From NCBI GenBank assembly GCA_963995525.1, contig OZ023214.1, forward strand, positions 30,997,518-31,061,517: DNA of 64,000 nt. The letters run 5' to 3'. This document shows positions 23,827 through 35,558 of this stretch, in pieces. The notes below the pieces were generated by a model, which was not told the DNA's origin, made no database searches, and saw only the letters and a list, made by a program, of their open reading frames with translations. This DNA comes from Escarpia spicata (taxonomy: Eukaryota > Annelida > Polychaeta > Sabellida > Siboglinidae). Numbering within the stretch: position 1 is the stretch's first letter; each line of letters starts with the position of its first letter. Position numbers and translations under genes: made by a program.

Positions 23827-24234
23827 TGAAGTGACACAATGATAGGAGATGGCACGCAGTGGTATGAGTGGAATGATACCCAAGAAAAAAGACAAAAATT
23901 AACATGTCTGACATGTCTGCAGTTTTTCATTTCACCTGAAAACCCTAGCTGCACTGATGAGTCCTGGAGGACGAAATATGTCTATTTAATATCAGTTTAA
24001 TTGCCGTGTAGCACCCGGTAGCGATACTTTTCTGGAAAGGCTAAAGCTTCTTGTAGCAATACCACTTAATTAATTTTATTACAACTATATTTTGAATGGA
24101 AAACATAATGTTTGAAATTACATTTATCAAATAAACCTGCTATAACAATAAGTACACATATTATTTTTGTTGGTATTTTATATATTATGGATTTTAGGTT
24201 AGACATGATTATATCAATATATATCGCCGCACTC

Positions 24235-26236
24235 CTACATTCGGTAGTAACACAACAGAGCTTGTGCAGCCTCACGAGTGTTCACAGTGTCTACATTCAC
24301 AGCACAGCCAACCAGGGATGGTCGTGTGTGGCATTTTCCCAGCAGTTCGCGTAGCACACCTACTCGGAAGAAGTGTCGGGCTTTTGGTAGCATCCATTCC
24401 CAGAGAACAGCATCCTTGTAGATGCGCTCGCAGTGATAGGACCTCTGCGTCCACACATCAAAGTCTCCATAGCTGTGCCCACACACATAAGCTGGCACTG
24501 CACCTGGTAGTAGTAGGCATGTCCCTTTCTCAAGTGTAGGGTGGCATATGCATTCTTTGCCAAACATGTGGCGCCTTCCTTCACCTCACTCAGGACCTCG
24601 TCCCGCACGAGGTAGGGGCACTTCACTTCGAGACTGCCTTCCCAACATCAGTCACATCGGACGACTCCATCGGGAGAAGCACCAATCTTTGGATGCCATT
24701 TCCACTGCCTCCGCCTGTTGAGGTGTGACAGCCAACGTGACGGACGAACACTTATCCAGGACGACGTGGAATGGCTGTTTGTACAGCTCATATTGAAACA
24801 TGTCCGAAAGCACTGCAATAAACAATACCTGGGCCTGTTTTGGAACAAACACGTCACTGTATGGGGACAGAAGGGACAGCACAACAGGCTTTGTGTCACC
24901 TAGGTTAAGTCCATGGAAAAAGGTGTCAAGCTCAGCGGGACTTGGCGTGACAATGTTCTTTGGCTGACGAACCCGAGACGAGACCGGCGACCCACTAGCA
25001 ATGACTTCGTCTAGTTGCTTTTTCTTTGTTAAGGCTGAGGTGAAATAAGTTTTGTCAACCTCTCCGTACCGAACCTCTCGGTGAGTTGCTGGCAGCAGCC
25101 AATAAGCTGGCTCTTGAGTCACTCTCTCGCTGTCGGGGATCTTCACGGCAGTAAAGAAAAGTGTGGAGATGTGGGTGCAGGCCTCCCCCAACCCAGCCAT
25201 GCAGTCACAATGGGCAGTGCAGACAGTCCCCTCTTCATCTGTGATGATCCATGGCTGGGGTGGCTTTTCGCGAAGTCTCTGCGAATGAAGTATATCTGTC
25301 AAACAGTGTAAAATCTTAGTACGATGCAAACTAAATTTAGAATGATTTACAATGTTATAAATACAAACATCAGGGCCTTAAAATACATAAACATATATAA
25401 GACCTTAAGTCATGGTTGTACCTACTTATCTTCTGTATAATCAAAATGGTGCATAAAGCAATTAATAATAAAAAATAGTACTTTCTCTTAATAAAATATA
25501 TCTAGCCTTTTATACTTATAGGAGGCGTACTATTTAAATAGTTACACAATAGCCATAGTCCCATAGGAAAAAGGGCACATGTATAACTGTGTACATGTTT
25601 TATGACAATTTATTTTATAGTCATTCTCATTAAACTAAGCCTGTTGTAATATCATTTATCCCTATAAATGCACCATTTTGATTATACAGAAGATAAGTAG
25701 GTACAACCATGACTTAAGGTCTTATATTTATGTATTTAAGGCCCTAATGTTTGGGGCCTAACTACTTATCAAAACTAAAATTAAAGCTTACTTTCGCTCG
25801 TACAATGTGGTAGCCATTTTCCACAAAAACCGCCATATCGCTGATCCATCCCGACGTCAGCTGGTTGTAAGGCAAAACTCTTGTGCTTGAAAATTGTGTA
25901 TACTCTGGCGGAAGTATACTAGCCGCGCAGACAAAAACAGGTAGTGATGCGGCCGAACTTCTTTCTGGTGTAACTTCTTGGTGCCGCCTCCATTTTAATT
26001 CTTGTTGTCGTAGAACGTTCGAGTGAATTAACATCGCATTAAATTGAATTGTTGATTAGCGCATTTGCGAAGTACACGTCACTTGAGTTCCCGTCAACTT
26101 CAAGGCCATCGGGGCCGTATAATTCGCGGAAATCGTACAATAATTGATGTGCGCCAACGCAAGGTAATGACCGAAGCCTGCGCGCGAAGCCGAAGGCGAA
26201 GACCGTTTTAATCAGTGTTACAAAATTATGGAACAA
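24235..26236 (-). pseudogene. ISL2EU-like YqaJ/SWIM accessory gene, spliced and decayed
   Basis: The gene is transcribed toward the DDE gene. Exon 1 (26,236 to about 25,787, with a frame change near 26,037) ends at donor GAAA|GTAAGC. The next exon starts after minus-strand TTTGACAG (about 25,297) and runs to 24,652. It has a SWIM zinc finger (HCDCMAGLGEACTHI: CxC...CxH) and a GSPVSSRVRQPKN linker. Further pieces (24,360-24,626) resemble a YqaJ-family exonuclease (KCPYLVRDE, then HAYYYQVQCQLM). YqaJ proteins are the usual second gene of ISL2EU transposons. Frames are broken between the SWIM and YqaJ parts near 24,640. The intron holds the MITE at 25,371-25,747. Confidence 0.75.
25371..25747. 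mobile_element. MITE with about 80-bp inverted repeats
   Basis: The arms at 25,371-25,456 and 25,666-25,747 are nearly exact reverse complements (sharing GGTTGTACCTACTTATCTTC and CAAAATGGTGCAT) and enclose about 210 bp without coding capacity. It lies inside the intron of the YqaJ/SWIM gene, so it inserted after, or travelled with, the host transposon. No clear target duplication could be fixed. Confidence 0.85.
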
Positions 26237-26459
26237 TTTCGATCAGGGTTGGCATGTTTCTGACAGGACGGTTCTCACCGCGGTTTCATTAAACCGTGGT
26301 TTCTACCGTCTTGTTAGAAATACCTATCTGACATTAAAATGTCAGAAACTCCATTTTTGATACATTTTCCTTTGGCTTTGTAAGAGTATTGTCTGAGACT
26401 GAGCTTAGTCTTAGGGGTTTAACCCGGTTTTGCTAGTTTAACCTGGGACTGGGTTAAAC

Positions 26460-27668
26460 TAGGCTTTACTATATTTGAGAACTCAGGATGATAATTATTA
26501 TAAAAGCATTTATAGAGCGCCGTGTGTCCGGATAAAAAATCTGCTCAAAGGCGCTGACAATCGTACAGTATAAGTAAAATACATCAAATGACCTAAAACA
26601 TATTAAATAGAAAAATAAAAGAATATGATTTAAAAGTAGCATATAAAAATTACATAAAATGTCAGTTAGATAAACCTGAATATAAATAAATATATATATT
26701 TACAAGTGTATATATTATACATAAATTAAATAAATAATGTGCTTAAATAAAATAAAATAAATACATATAATGGGCTAATAAAAAAAATAAAAAAAAATAA
26801 ATAACTGCAACCTAAGTACATAACCGAATGTCAACATTGCACAAATGTCACTGATGCAGACTGCAAAGTTCTTTGATGGCCTGTCGAAATAAGCATGTAT
26901 TTAAGAGTGATTTGAAAGTGGTAACGCAGTTTGCATGCATGACTGCATTCCACAGGATCGGGCTAGCCACCGAGAAGGACGACGGTTCAAGGTGATATCT
27001 CGGAACAGTCAGCAGACCTTGTTCGGCCGATCTAAGTGATCTGGTCGGCGTGTAGGATGCCACGAGCGATGAAATGTACGCAGGGCCGAGATGGTGCACT
27101 GCACGATATACCAACAGTAACAGCTTGAATTCGATCCGCTGGCGTATAGGCAACCAGTGTAGACGGTACAGAACAGGTGTTATATGTTCTCGTCTCCTTG
27201 TCCCGGTAATGAGACGTGCTGCGGAATTCTGTACCATTTGCAGCTTTCGCAAGTGCGTCTCCGGAAGACCATATAACACTGCGTTGCCGTAATCAATACG
27301 TGACATGACTAAGGTGTTCACATAAGACATTACCGAATCAACGCGATGCTTCGGAGGTGACAATATGCCACCTGGCAAACACGACGCACTTGATTCGTCA
27401 TCGACATAGTGTTGTCGAGTAGAACGCCGATGTCGCGGATAAACGGCTTCGGCGAAACAGCACAGCCATATATATCAATGACTTGGTCACAGGCGGGTGA
27501 ACAAGTTTCCGATTGCCTCGGTTTTGTTCTCGTTAAGCAGGATATTCTAGGGGACATTCTCGATATTAATACAGTTCGTACGTGGATTGATGGTGGTCTA
27601 AGCTTTAATAGTGGTGTCATATTATTGATGTAATTAAAATATTGAAATTGCTCTTTAAATATATACAA
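26460..27668 (-). mobile_element. L2-type LINE, C-terminal ORF2 and 3' end
   Basis: The frame at 26,848-27,378 (176 residues) holds the standard L2/CR1 C-terminal region: RIDYGNAVLYGLPE, KLQMVQNSAARLITGTRR, LHWLPIRQRIEFK, then a VPRYHLEPSSFSVASPILWN segment. The overlapping 27,330-27,668 gives the part before (IYGCAVSPKPFIRDIGVLLDNTMSM) in another frame, so there is a frame break near 27,350. The 3' tail with TTTATAGAGCGCC and AT-rich sequence runs down to about 26,470. Confidence 0.85.
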
Positions 27669-27699
27669 ATGTGTTTAGCTATCACTGTAAGTCAGACCT

Positions 27700-27845
27700 G
27701 GGGCCAGAGTACATTTTCATGAGTACAAGTACGAGTACTTTGAAGATGGATGAGTACGAGTATGAGTACATTGTTAAAAGCTGAGTACGAGTACAAGTAC
27801 GAGTACATTCTCACGAGTACGAGTAAAAGTACGAGTACATTTTGT
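27700..27845. repeat. GAGTAC hexanucleotide-rich repeat
   Basis: There are many variants of GAGTAC/AAGTAC in a row. Such tracts are often found near the ends of hAT transposons, but no hAT transposase could be read in the adjacent 27,850-28,800, so the link is only a guess. Confidence 0.6.
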
Positions 27846-27849
27846 TAAT

Positions 27850-29780
27850 ATAAATATTAAATAATAACGTATTTAAAAATTATTAATTTAACTAATTTAT
27901 ATAACTCAGCAAAAGTGAATACGCAATGGCAGTTGATCAATTTTTTATGAGGAAAACTAAAAAAACCTCTATTTCATCAACAATGAATTCAATTCGTTGA
28001 CATTTATTTCAGTGGCATTGTATGATCTTATCATCTATTTGCCATTGCACCGAATGAACATGAGTTGTTCACAAGTTGAGTCTTTCAGGCTGCACTGTTC
28101 AGGCCAGAATACTTTCTCGGCTATGCTCAATACCTTTTTAACTGGGGCTAATGAGGCTGGAATGCTGAAATGGTGATGGAGCAACTGAGCCAGAGTTGGA
28201 AAACTCAGAACTGCAGTGGGTCACTGTGACGATCTGTTCATGGCTGACTGGGGTATTCGTTCACCTCTACAATCAACAATATGCTGATGTTATAAGTTTG
28301 CAATTTATATTTTCTGATCGTAGACTACTAGTTGTTGAGAGGGTTAGCACATGTCTACATAACAGGCTCAGCATCCCCTTTGGACTTTTTAGCCAGGCAG
28401 CTGGCATGGGATTATACTAGTGTAGGAGGCAGTCTTACTTGTGCCACCTTACTTCTACAGAGGAAGACTGGCAGTTCTTGTTCTTAGCAGTTAGCATTGT
28501 CAGCCACTAGATTATGGACAGATATGCTTGTCGGATCTACATTCTGCTTCCACTACTGGCGATTTATACGAAATGGCAAGCATATTTCGTTCATGTCTGC
28601 CCGTATATATCCTCTCATAAAACAAGACTCTCGTTGTAACCTCCACAAAGTAACCAGTGGATATAGTGGTCACTGTAGGGCACCAGGCTGATTAAAGGAG
28701 GGATCTCAGAGCAGTTATGGGCAAATAGCTACCACAGAGTGTTAAATCTGGATAGTCACGTCTAATTTGTTGCCAAATACATACAACTACGACTAGTGTG
28801 AAAAACTATATTATATGTCAGTCATTACAAAATAAATCACATACTATGTCCTAGAAACTGAATGATACCCAGAAATATTTTGTTCATTTAAAAAAATTAC
28901 ATAAATACATATATATTATGTTCATTGGATAGAATAATTATATTAGTGTCATGTTGTTGTAGTTTTTCCATATGTCAGTGATGATGTGTATTTGAAAAAT
29001 AAAATAATGTTGGCTTTATTCCACCACATAAATACATGTGTATGTTGTCTATCCTGTGCTTCAGTAAACACCCTATGTCTGCAGTAAGATCAGTTCTTTT
29101 ATAAATTACGATTGTTATATACTCTATATTTCACCTCTGGTACACCTTTTTTTTTTTTATCCCAATATCTTGAGGTTTTGCAGTTCGGCCTGGAAATATT
29201 TCCAAGAAAAATTGGCTAGCTAAATCCAATGCATGTTTACTTTTACGGAAATATTCAATAGTTTGAATACACGCTAAAAGCTGCAAACAATTGTGACCCG
29301 CCAGTCCAAGATGACACGCTTCTCGTTGACGCTCATCACAAGCTATGAACCAAAACACTACAGCACCGATTTTTTTAAGGAGTTTCCATCGTGAGTCGTA
29401 TAGTCGGAACAATGAAGTGATCGTAGTCAATAGTTGGAAGTGACACATCAAACGTATTTCTAGGTCGATATACACCATTTTGGCCAAATTTGGGGTTAAA
29501 TTTTGGTCAATTTTGACCTTGACCTTATCGCATGATCTTGATTTTTAACGTCCTCCAAAATGTCACCAATTGAATGGACATCCTAAAGTTATTTGGAAAT
29601 GACACTTCAAACGTGTTTTTATGTTGCTTAGTTCCAAAATTAGGTCGATTTGAATATTAGACCCTGTGTAATGTCGGCCATCTTGGATTTGAGCCGAAAA
29701 AAAGGTTTTGCCATGGGTGGAGACATACCACTAACGAACCCATTTAGGTGAGAAAGCTTCGTTAATATTTTTTTCCAACC
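27850..29780. other. no recognisable gene
   Basis: The stretch is AT-rich. The longest open frame (29,131-29,487, minus, 118 residues) has no recognised domain and no neighbour to support it. Confidence 0.4.
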
Positions 29781-29789
29781 TCTGGACCG

Positions 29790-30910
29790 CGATCACTTCG
29801 TTGCTGCGACTAAAAAAATTGCCAAAAAAATGCATTAGACACAACATAGTTGAGACAGTTAACAATACACCAAGTATTATCATTAATACAATTTACACCC
29901 ACAGTCTGTATGGTTTTTCAACATACACAACAAACTTTCTTATTTTAAATTATGAATCCTGTTGTCATATTCATAATTGTTTTATATGTAATTCGTAATA
30001 CGTATTGAAATGTATACCTAAGTGTCCATATGTACGTCCATTTTTACAAGAGTACATTTAATCTCCTTGTATTATGTCGACAAAGTGCCACATGGTCTGA
30101 AAAATGGCAAATGTTTTTAAATTTGGGTAAATGTCTCCACACAGGACACTACACGGGAACGAATATGTAGAATATACAATGGGGTGTACTCTACTAAGTA
30201 CTACTGTAAAAGAAAAGGACTTAAGGTTAACCATTAGTGCTGATATGAAGGTTTCCGAGCAGTGCGGAATTGCAGCTTCAAAGGGAAATAAAATCCTTGG
30301 ATTAATAAGGCAAAAATTAATATAGCGTATAAGGAAAACGAATTAATAATACCGCTGTACAAAACAATAGTTAAGCCTCATTTAAATGATTGTATACAAG
30401 CGTGGAGGCCATATCGCAAGAAGGACATAGATATGCTAGAAAGAGTACAGAGGAGAGCAATTAAAATGATACAAAAACTGGGGGATCTTAGTTATGAAAA
30501 ACGCCTAAAAGAATGTGGTTTAACAACACTAGAGACCAGGAGATTGATAGGAGATCAGATAGAAGTGTTTAAAATATTGAATGGTTATGAAAATATTGAT
30601 AGAAATATTTTTTTCTCAGTTAAGAAAGATAGAAAGACTAGAGGACATGAAGTTACATAAGCAAAGGAGCAGTATAGATTAGATATAAGAAAGTGATCAT
30701 TTTCACAAATGAATGAAACAGATTATCTGCTGATTGTTTGGGTGCTAGTAGTGTGAATGTGTAAAAAATAAAATCGACACATACTTCAGAAGGGCGGGAT
30801 ACATGTAGAAAAAAGGGTTGGACTCTCGATAAGCCAAATAGCGTTCTTGTCCACCAGCCATCTAGAGTTAATTCTCTGGGTGGCAATCTTGTTAAAGTGT
30901 GTTTCATAGT
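29790..30910 (+). mobile_element. two LINE fragments in tandem
   Basis: 29,801-30,000 matches the tail of the LINE at 9,400-9,560 in opposite orientation (IRHNIVETVNNTPSIIIN). 30,131-30,860 is a broken copy of the 3' half of the CR1-like LINE at 6,373-7,140, read in the plus direction (VKEKDLRLTISADMKVSEQC, RRAIKMIQKLGDLSYEKRL, GYENIDRNIFFSVKKDRK). Stops and indels are frequent. Confidence 0.8.
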
Positions 30911-31337
30911 TGCAAGTCCTAAATTCGTGCACCGTCCAATTCAGTATCCCCTTGGACGTTGTCTCGTTGGACTGCTTCGGTGAAAGTGTATGTTACAGTC
31001 TTAATAAACCCGGCTGGTGTGCTATCATTCAGTGTAAGTTTTGGGTTTGAGATAAAATTACAATACAGCGTTGCAACGGAATTTCGCGTCGAAACGATAG
31101 TACACAATTGCACATAATACCAGAACTATTACACCTTTCAAATGAATACGAACAACGTCTATTTGTGTTAGATAATATTAATTATTTCACAATTAAGGCA
31201 ACTTTTTAATAATTTGTTTGTACTCAATCGATGACATAACTAACTAATTAGTAATTTAGGATATTGATTCTTCACACGAAGGTTTCCTCAGATTTGTGTA
31301 AAACAACATATGTTAATGTAATTTAAGAGAGCAAGCC

Positions 31338-31353
31338 TACACACACGCACACG

Positions 31354-31440
<87 letters not shown>
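31338..31440. repeat. CA microsatellite, about 100 bp
   Basis: A run of CA dinucleotides is followed by a short ATA run. Open frames over it are artefacts of the repeat. Confidence 0.95.
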
Positions 31441-31443
<3 letters not shown>

Positions 31444-33108
31444 ATAATAATAATAAACTGATATAATGTATAATGCCGTGTATCCGGATCAAAAAACCTA
31501 TCCATATTAAAATACATGTTTCTTGTACAACATTGGTAAAACATAATCACTATCATAACAATTTAAGAAAGAATAAAAATATAATATGTAATATAAAATA
31601 TACCTTTGTAAAGAAATAATGTACCTTATATGAAAGAAAGTATGATACAAATAAGTTTATACAAAGACTAAAGTGTGTATTTAACTAGTATAATATATAT
31701 TTTTTGTTTATGCAGCACCATATCCATCAATGTTCATAGTGATGTACATAACACTAATAAATGACAAACACAATTAGTTACTGCTTTAAAATAAATGATA
31801 CAAATACATAATTAAAATGAAAAAACATCACGTCAGTGAGTGACAGTATGTATTGTATACGTATCAAACATAATTATTGAGAATACAAATTGCTGGACAT
31901 ATGGTTGTTGCAAGCAAAACCAAACTAGACGACCACTTTTCTGCCAGTTTCAAACAAACTTCGCTCGAAAGAAAGCCGCGATATTGCAGCCACTGTATTA
32001 ACTATGTATTCGAGTATCATTCTACACTTGCAGGATACAGTTTCGCTACAGGGATGCCATTTTCTAATAGCTTATTTTTTTTAAAGGCGCGGTCCCGCTA
32101 TTTTTACTCTTGTACGAAGCATTGGTTTGCCCATGCTTTCAGCGTGGCACGCGCGTGCTAAAAATAGCATATAGGACTCGCACTCGACATGTCTCGAACA
32201 TATGGAACGTCGCTCGAGAAAAATGTCTATGCTAAGGCTTTAGCATAAAATAAAAATATGTCATTTTGTGTGAAGATCTCCTGATACCAAAAGGTGGCAT
32301 TGTACACATAATAAAAGAATCAGAGATCCACGGCAAACTTACGGCTAGGTGTTTATTCATACACAGCGTAAGTAAGACGAATAAACATTATAGGGTCTAG
32401 GCCAAGGGTATATGCGTTGTTATACCGACCAGGGTTGGGTAGAAGTAATTGTAGGCCCTATATAATTACAAGGTTACGTACATATGATTTTGTGAGGATA
32501 TGTAATATACGCATAACAATGTTGTTCGCGTGGAATTATTTATAGCGCACATTAAGTAACATTTTGTAATCAAAATTAACGGTCTTCCATAGAAATGTAT
32601 CGACTAGAAACCGGAATCGTAGCCGTTATGGGGCCAGTCTACAGTTAATTTTCCTATTGGCTGCCATGTTTGCGGATTATAAGAAAACGTGACCTACACA
32701 AATTCTGAAACTTCTTACCTGCTGTTATCATCATCTCATTGACATGCTGGTCGAGTTTAGTCAACATTATATATTTCTAGCTCTCGTAAAATGCCTCTAT
32801 GTATGACACCCGTCAATGTTTACGAATGGATGCTGGCAATACTCGGGCTAAACAAATTGTTGCGAAATATCCTTCCGCTTAGTAAAATCAGCTAAAATAC
32901 ACAATTTTACTGTCAACAGCTTCTACAATCACACCCGGAAAACTGCCTATTCAAATTAACTTATGTCAGAGCATGTGAATTTTGTTTAACAAAATAATTT
33001 GTTAAAAAAATACACTGCCATTTTATTCGTAACGTAATGAGAGAGTAACCCTGTTGCGAATAAACCTGCCGCTGTATAATACTGCCGCACCGACCCTTAA
33101 TGCGCATG
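31441..33108. other. left flank of Polinton; repeat block B copy 2
   Basis: 32,190-32,670 is the second copy of repeat block B (compare 3,505-4,610) without the SINE. The rest (31,441-32,180 and 32,670-33,108) holds no gene I can support. Confidence 0.6.
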
Positions 33109-33114
33109 TACGGA
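33109..33114. repeat. target-site duplication, left (TACGGA)
   Basis: It is identical to 49,304-49,309 on the other side. Six bases is the usual Polinton target duplication. Confidence 0.92.
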
Positions 33115-33455
33115 AGTAGTTAGGAGGATACACATGCCCCAAACCACGCCCCTTTTGTATCTAACTACGTGCATAAAAAACGTCCTTATCAAAATCGGGA
33201 ACCTACTTATAAAAAAAAGATCAAAGGCTTTTTGGTAACCTGAGAGAAAGCGGGAACCTACTTATAAAAAACGTGATTGATGGCCTGTCACTTTTTGTGA
33301 CTGAAAAGCGCCATCTAGTGGTTAATAACAACGTCCTAGTTACGGCGTCCTTAGTTACGGCGTCCCTAGTTACGGGGTAACGCCATCTAGCGAATAATAA
33401 TAGCGTCCCTAGTTACGTGATAATGCCATCTAGCGAATAATATAATAACGGCGTC
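33115..33455 (+). repeat. left terminal inverted repeat
   Basis: The first 180 or so bases match the reverse complement of the right end with only two substitutions, then diverge by small indels through subrepeats. Those are units of GCCATCTAGYG...TAATAAC and CGTCC(C)TAGTTACG, four to five times here and twice on the right. In linear protein-primed genomes the terminal repeats carry the replication origins. Confidence 0.92.
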
Positions 33456-33483
33456 CCTAGTTACGATACGGGGGTATAGCAGA

Positions 33484-33543
33484 AACCAATGTGGTTATGT
33501 TAAAACCACCGTGGTTACGATAAAATCACCGTGGGTACGAATG
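33484..33543 (+). repeat. three 20-bp palindromic iterons
   Basis: Three units begin exactly 20 bp apart at 33,484, 33,504 and 33,524. The cores are AACCAATGTGGTT, AACCACCGTGGTT and AATCACCGTGGGT; the middle one is a perfect inverted repeat around one base. A 20-bp period places them nearly on one helical face, as for a dimeric DNA-binding protein. The role (origin or promoter element near the left end) is inference. Confidence 0.7.
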
Positions 33544-33922
33544 CACTAAACCCAGTGTGATCGAGATTAGCCGCTGTACCCTGGATAGGCGGCCGTGGTG
33601 AAAGTTGAGAAGCGGCCGGTCGGCCTAGATATGGGCGGCTGAAAATAGATCTACGGCTGGGATTTTGTTAGCCGGATTTGTAATGATGCTGAAATAAACT
33701 GGTTGGCTTTATGGAAACAGCGCTTATGCGTGCGTTTAAAGCGATAATCAGCGGCTTGTTTTATCGAGGTAGCGGCGTGTTAAGCGGTGGACAAATGGAT
33801 GCGGAATGACGGTATGTTTATTATGCTAGCAAAACGAAACGAGTGGGATATATAATTTAAAAAAGCTGTAAGCAACGGTAACTTATAGGTAATAGAAAAC
33901 GAGTGAACGTGAACGGTGTATT

Positions 33923-34941
33923 TTATTGAGGGACAGCACGACGGTGGCTTGAAATTGGCGGTGCGCTGTCCGAATGTCCCAAGCGCAGTAGTTGAGCAGA
34001 GCGCGTACGAGCGGCAATACGCCGACGTTTCAATGCCGTAGACGCATCTATCGGCGTTAACGATAGCTCATTAAAACCATGTCTTTCAAAGAGTTCATCG
34101 ACTGGTGGTGGTGTGTACCAGGACCCATTCGCCCCGAGTACGGTGAACGATGTCATGAGTCCGTCGGGTTGATCGACTGTGGTCGGGTCGACCTCCGTCA
34201 ACACCGGCCCGGTGGCGTCCAACGAAGCCTCCTCCTCGGGTGTTGTTGGCGGTCGTGGCACCCCGGTGACACGACATAGGGGAACTGTCATGTCTAAGTA
34301 GGCGCGTGTCGGCAGGATGACGGCGCGTCGTAGGTGGTTTCTGTGAATGAATCATTTGGTAAATAAGTGAAGTGTATAGGAAAAATAAATAAAAGAACGA
34401 AAGCATTAAATAGCAGTAAATAAAATATGAAAATAGTAAGTTACCGGAAAAGTAAATAGCACGTTTGCTATGTAGTAGATAATGAATATTTTGTTGTTGT
34501 TGTTATGATAACTGTGAATAGAAATAACCTCTGTCATATATGAAAAGGGAAGTTTTGAAAACGAAATGTATTTAAAACTGACAGATCTAAGAAATAATTA
34601 AAGAAGAAATTATAAATCGGGGTAATAGGAAAAGAAAATAACCACTAAAATAAACTTATAGTTTAATATGTAAATGAAGAAATAAGAGTTATATGAAAAT
34701 GACCTCTGTCATATATGAAAAGGGGAGTTTTGAAAACGAAATGTATTTGAAAACTGACAGATCTAAGAAATAATTAAAGAAGAAATTATAAATCGGGGTA
34801 ATAGGAAAACAAAATAACCACTAAAATAAACTTATAGTTTAATATGTAAATGAAGAAGTAAGAGTTATATGAAAATAAGAAGTACCTTTGTTCTATTGCA
34901 GCGGCATTTGTTGACGTAGGTAGCGCTCGGGATGTGGCCAT
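33923..34941 (-). CDS. spliced Polinton cargo gene, unknown function
   Basis: This is a two-exon model. Exon 1 is 34,941-34,886 (ATG, 56 nt) and ends at donor CAAAG|GTACTT. The intron is 545 bp (34,885-34,341) and ends ATTCACAG. Exon 2 is 34,340-33,923. The junction keeps the frame (phase 2), giving 157 residues. The stop TAA lies inside a CAATAAAATA polyadenylation-type signal (near 33,920-33,927), which supports a real 3' end. The product is acidic and proline-rich in the middle (TPEEEASLDATGP) and ends with a basic Arg-rich segment (ALKRRRIAARTRSAQ). I recognise no domain. If unspliced, translation could begin at the ATG at 34,291. The splice model rests on motifs and frame only. Confidence 0.55.
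34528..34878. repeat. 175-bp tandem duplication inside intron
   Basis: Two copies (34,528-34,702 and 34,703-34,878) are nearly identical, starting CCTCTGTCATATATGAAAAG. They lie within the proposed intron of the minus-strand gene. No coding function is seen. Confidence 0.9.
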
Positions 34942-34949
34942 GACAAAGA

Positions 34950-35533
34950 ATGAGCGAACCGGTGCGTTGTTGTGTAACGTTAGGTATGTGTTAAGAGCGC
35001 ATGCGCAAAAGTTATGTAAAAACAGTGAAAGGAAAGATATCAAAATATCAATAAGTGACCGTTTAAATACCAAAATGAACCGTTGCAGCCGCTTAGTTAG
35101 GGATCAGGCATATTGTGGAGTGTTAATAATAGAGAAATTCGATGTGAAAGTAACATTTAACGCAGGACGTACTAAAGTGACCGTGTAATTTTTTTCTTGG
35201 CGCTGGATGGTGACGCAAAACAGCTGTGACGCTAATGGAGGGTTCTTATCGTGAAAGGAATGTGAAGCGCGAACAATGCTTTTTCCAAACCGTAAACGAC
35301 GGGTTAAAAGTATGAATTTAAGCGTTGTGTGGGATCAGTGGCGTGTAGGGAATTAAGTGGTGTGGTTATTGTAGAAAAATTGGCTGTAAATAAACGTTTG
35401 TCAACGAACGCACTACATGACCGTCTGATTTTTTTCCGGAAATAAAAGTCATCGGATACTAGGCGGTTATGCGTTGTAATAGAAACATCGATTAGGGGGG
35501 TATGCGTTAAGTACGCATGCGCCGTATGTTGCC
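34950..35533. other. Polinton intergenic region between divergent genes
   Basis: It separates the minus-strand spliced gene from the plus-strand RPA-like gene and should hold both promoters. Two diverged segments (about 35,090-35,200 and 35,320-35,440), each ending in a tract of seven Ts, look like an old tandem duplication. An 84-codon open frame at 34,934-35,188 overlaps the opposite exon and is not supported. Confidence 0.4.
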
Positions 35534-35541
35534 TATATAAA
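35534..35541 (+). promoter_or_regulatory. TATA box of RPA-like gene
   Basis: TATATAAA lies 94 bp before the ATG at 35,628 and only 18 bp before the ATG at 35,559. A start site about 30 bp downstream of the box would lie after 35,559, so translation from 35,628 is more likely. Confidence 0.65.
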
Positions 35542-35558
35542 GCGGTGGAAAATTTTGT

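Noticed and set aside
27850..28800. hAT transposase next to the GAGTAC repeat
   Set aside because: No conserved transposase segment could be read in any frame.
31323..31556. Cys-Val-rich minus-strand frame
   Set aside because: Microsatellite artefact.
34934..35188. 84-codon plus-strand frame in the Polinton
   Set aside because: It overlaps the first exon of the opposite spliced gene and has no promoter or recognisable feature.
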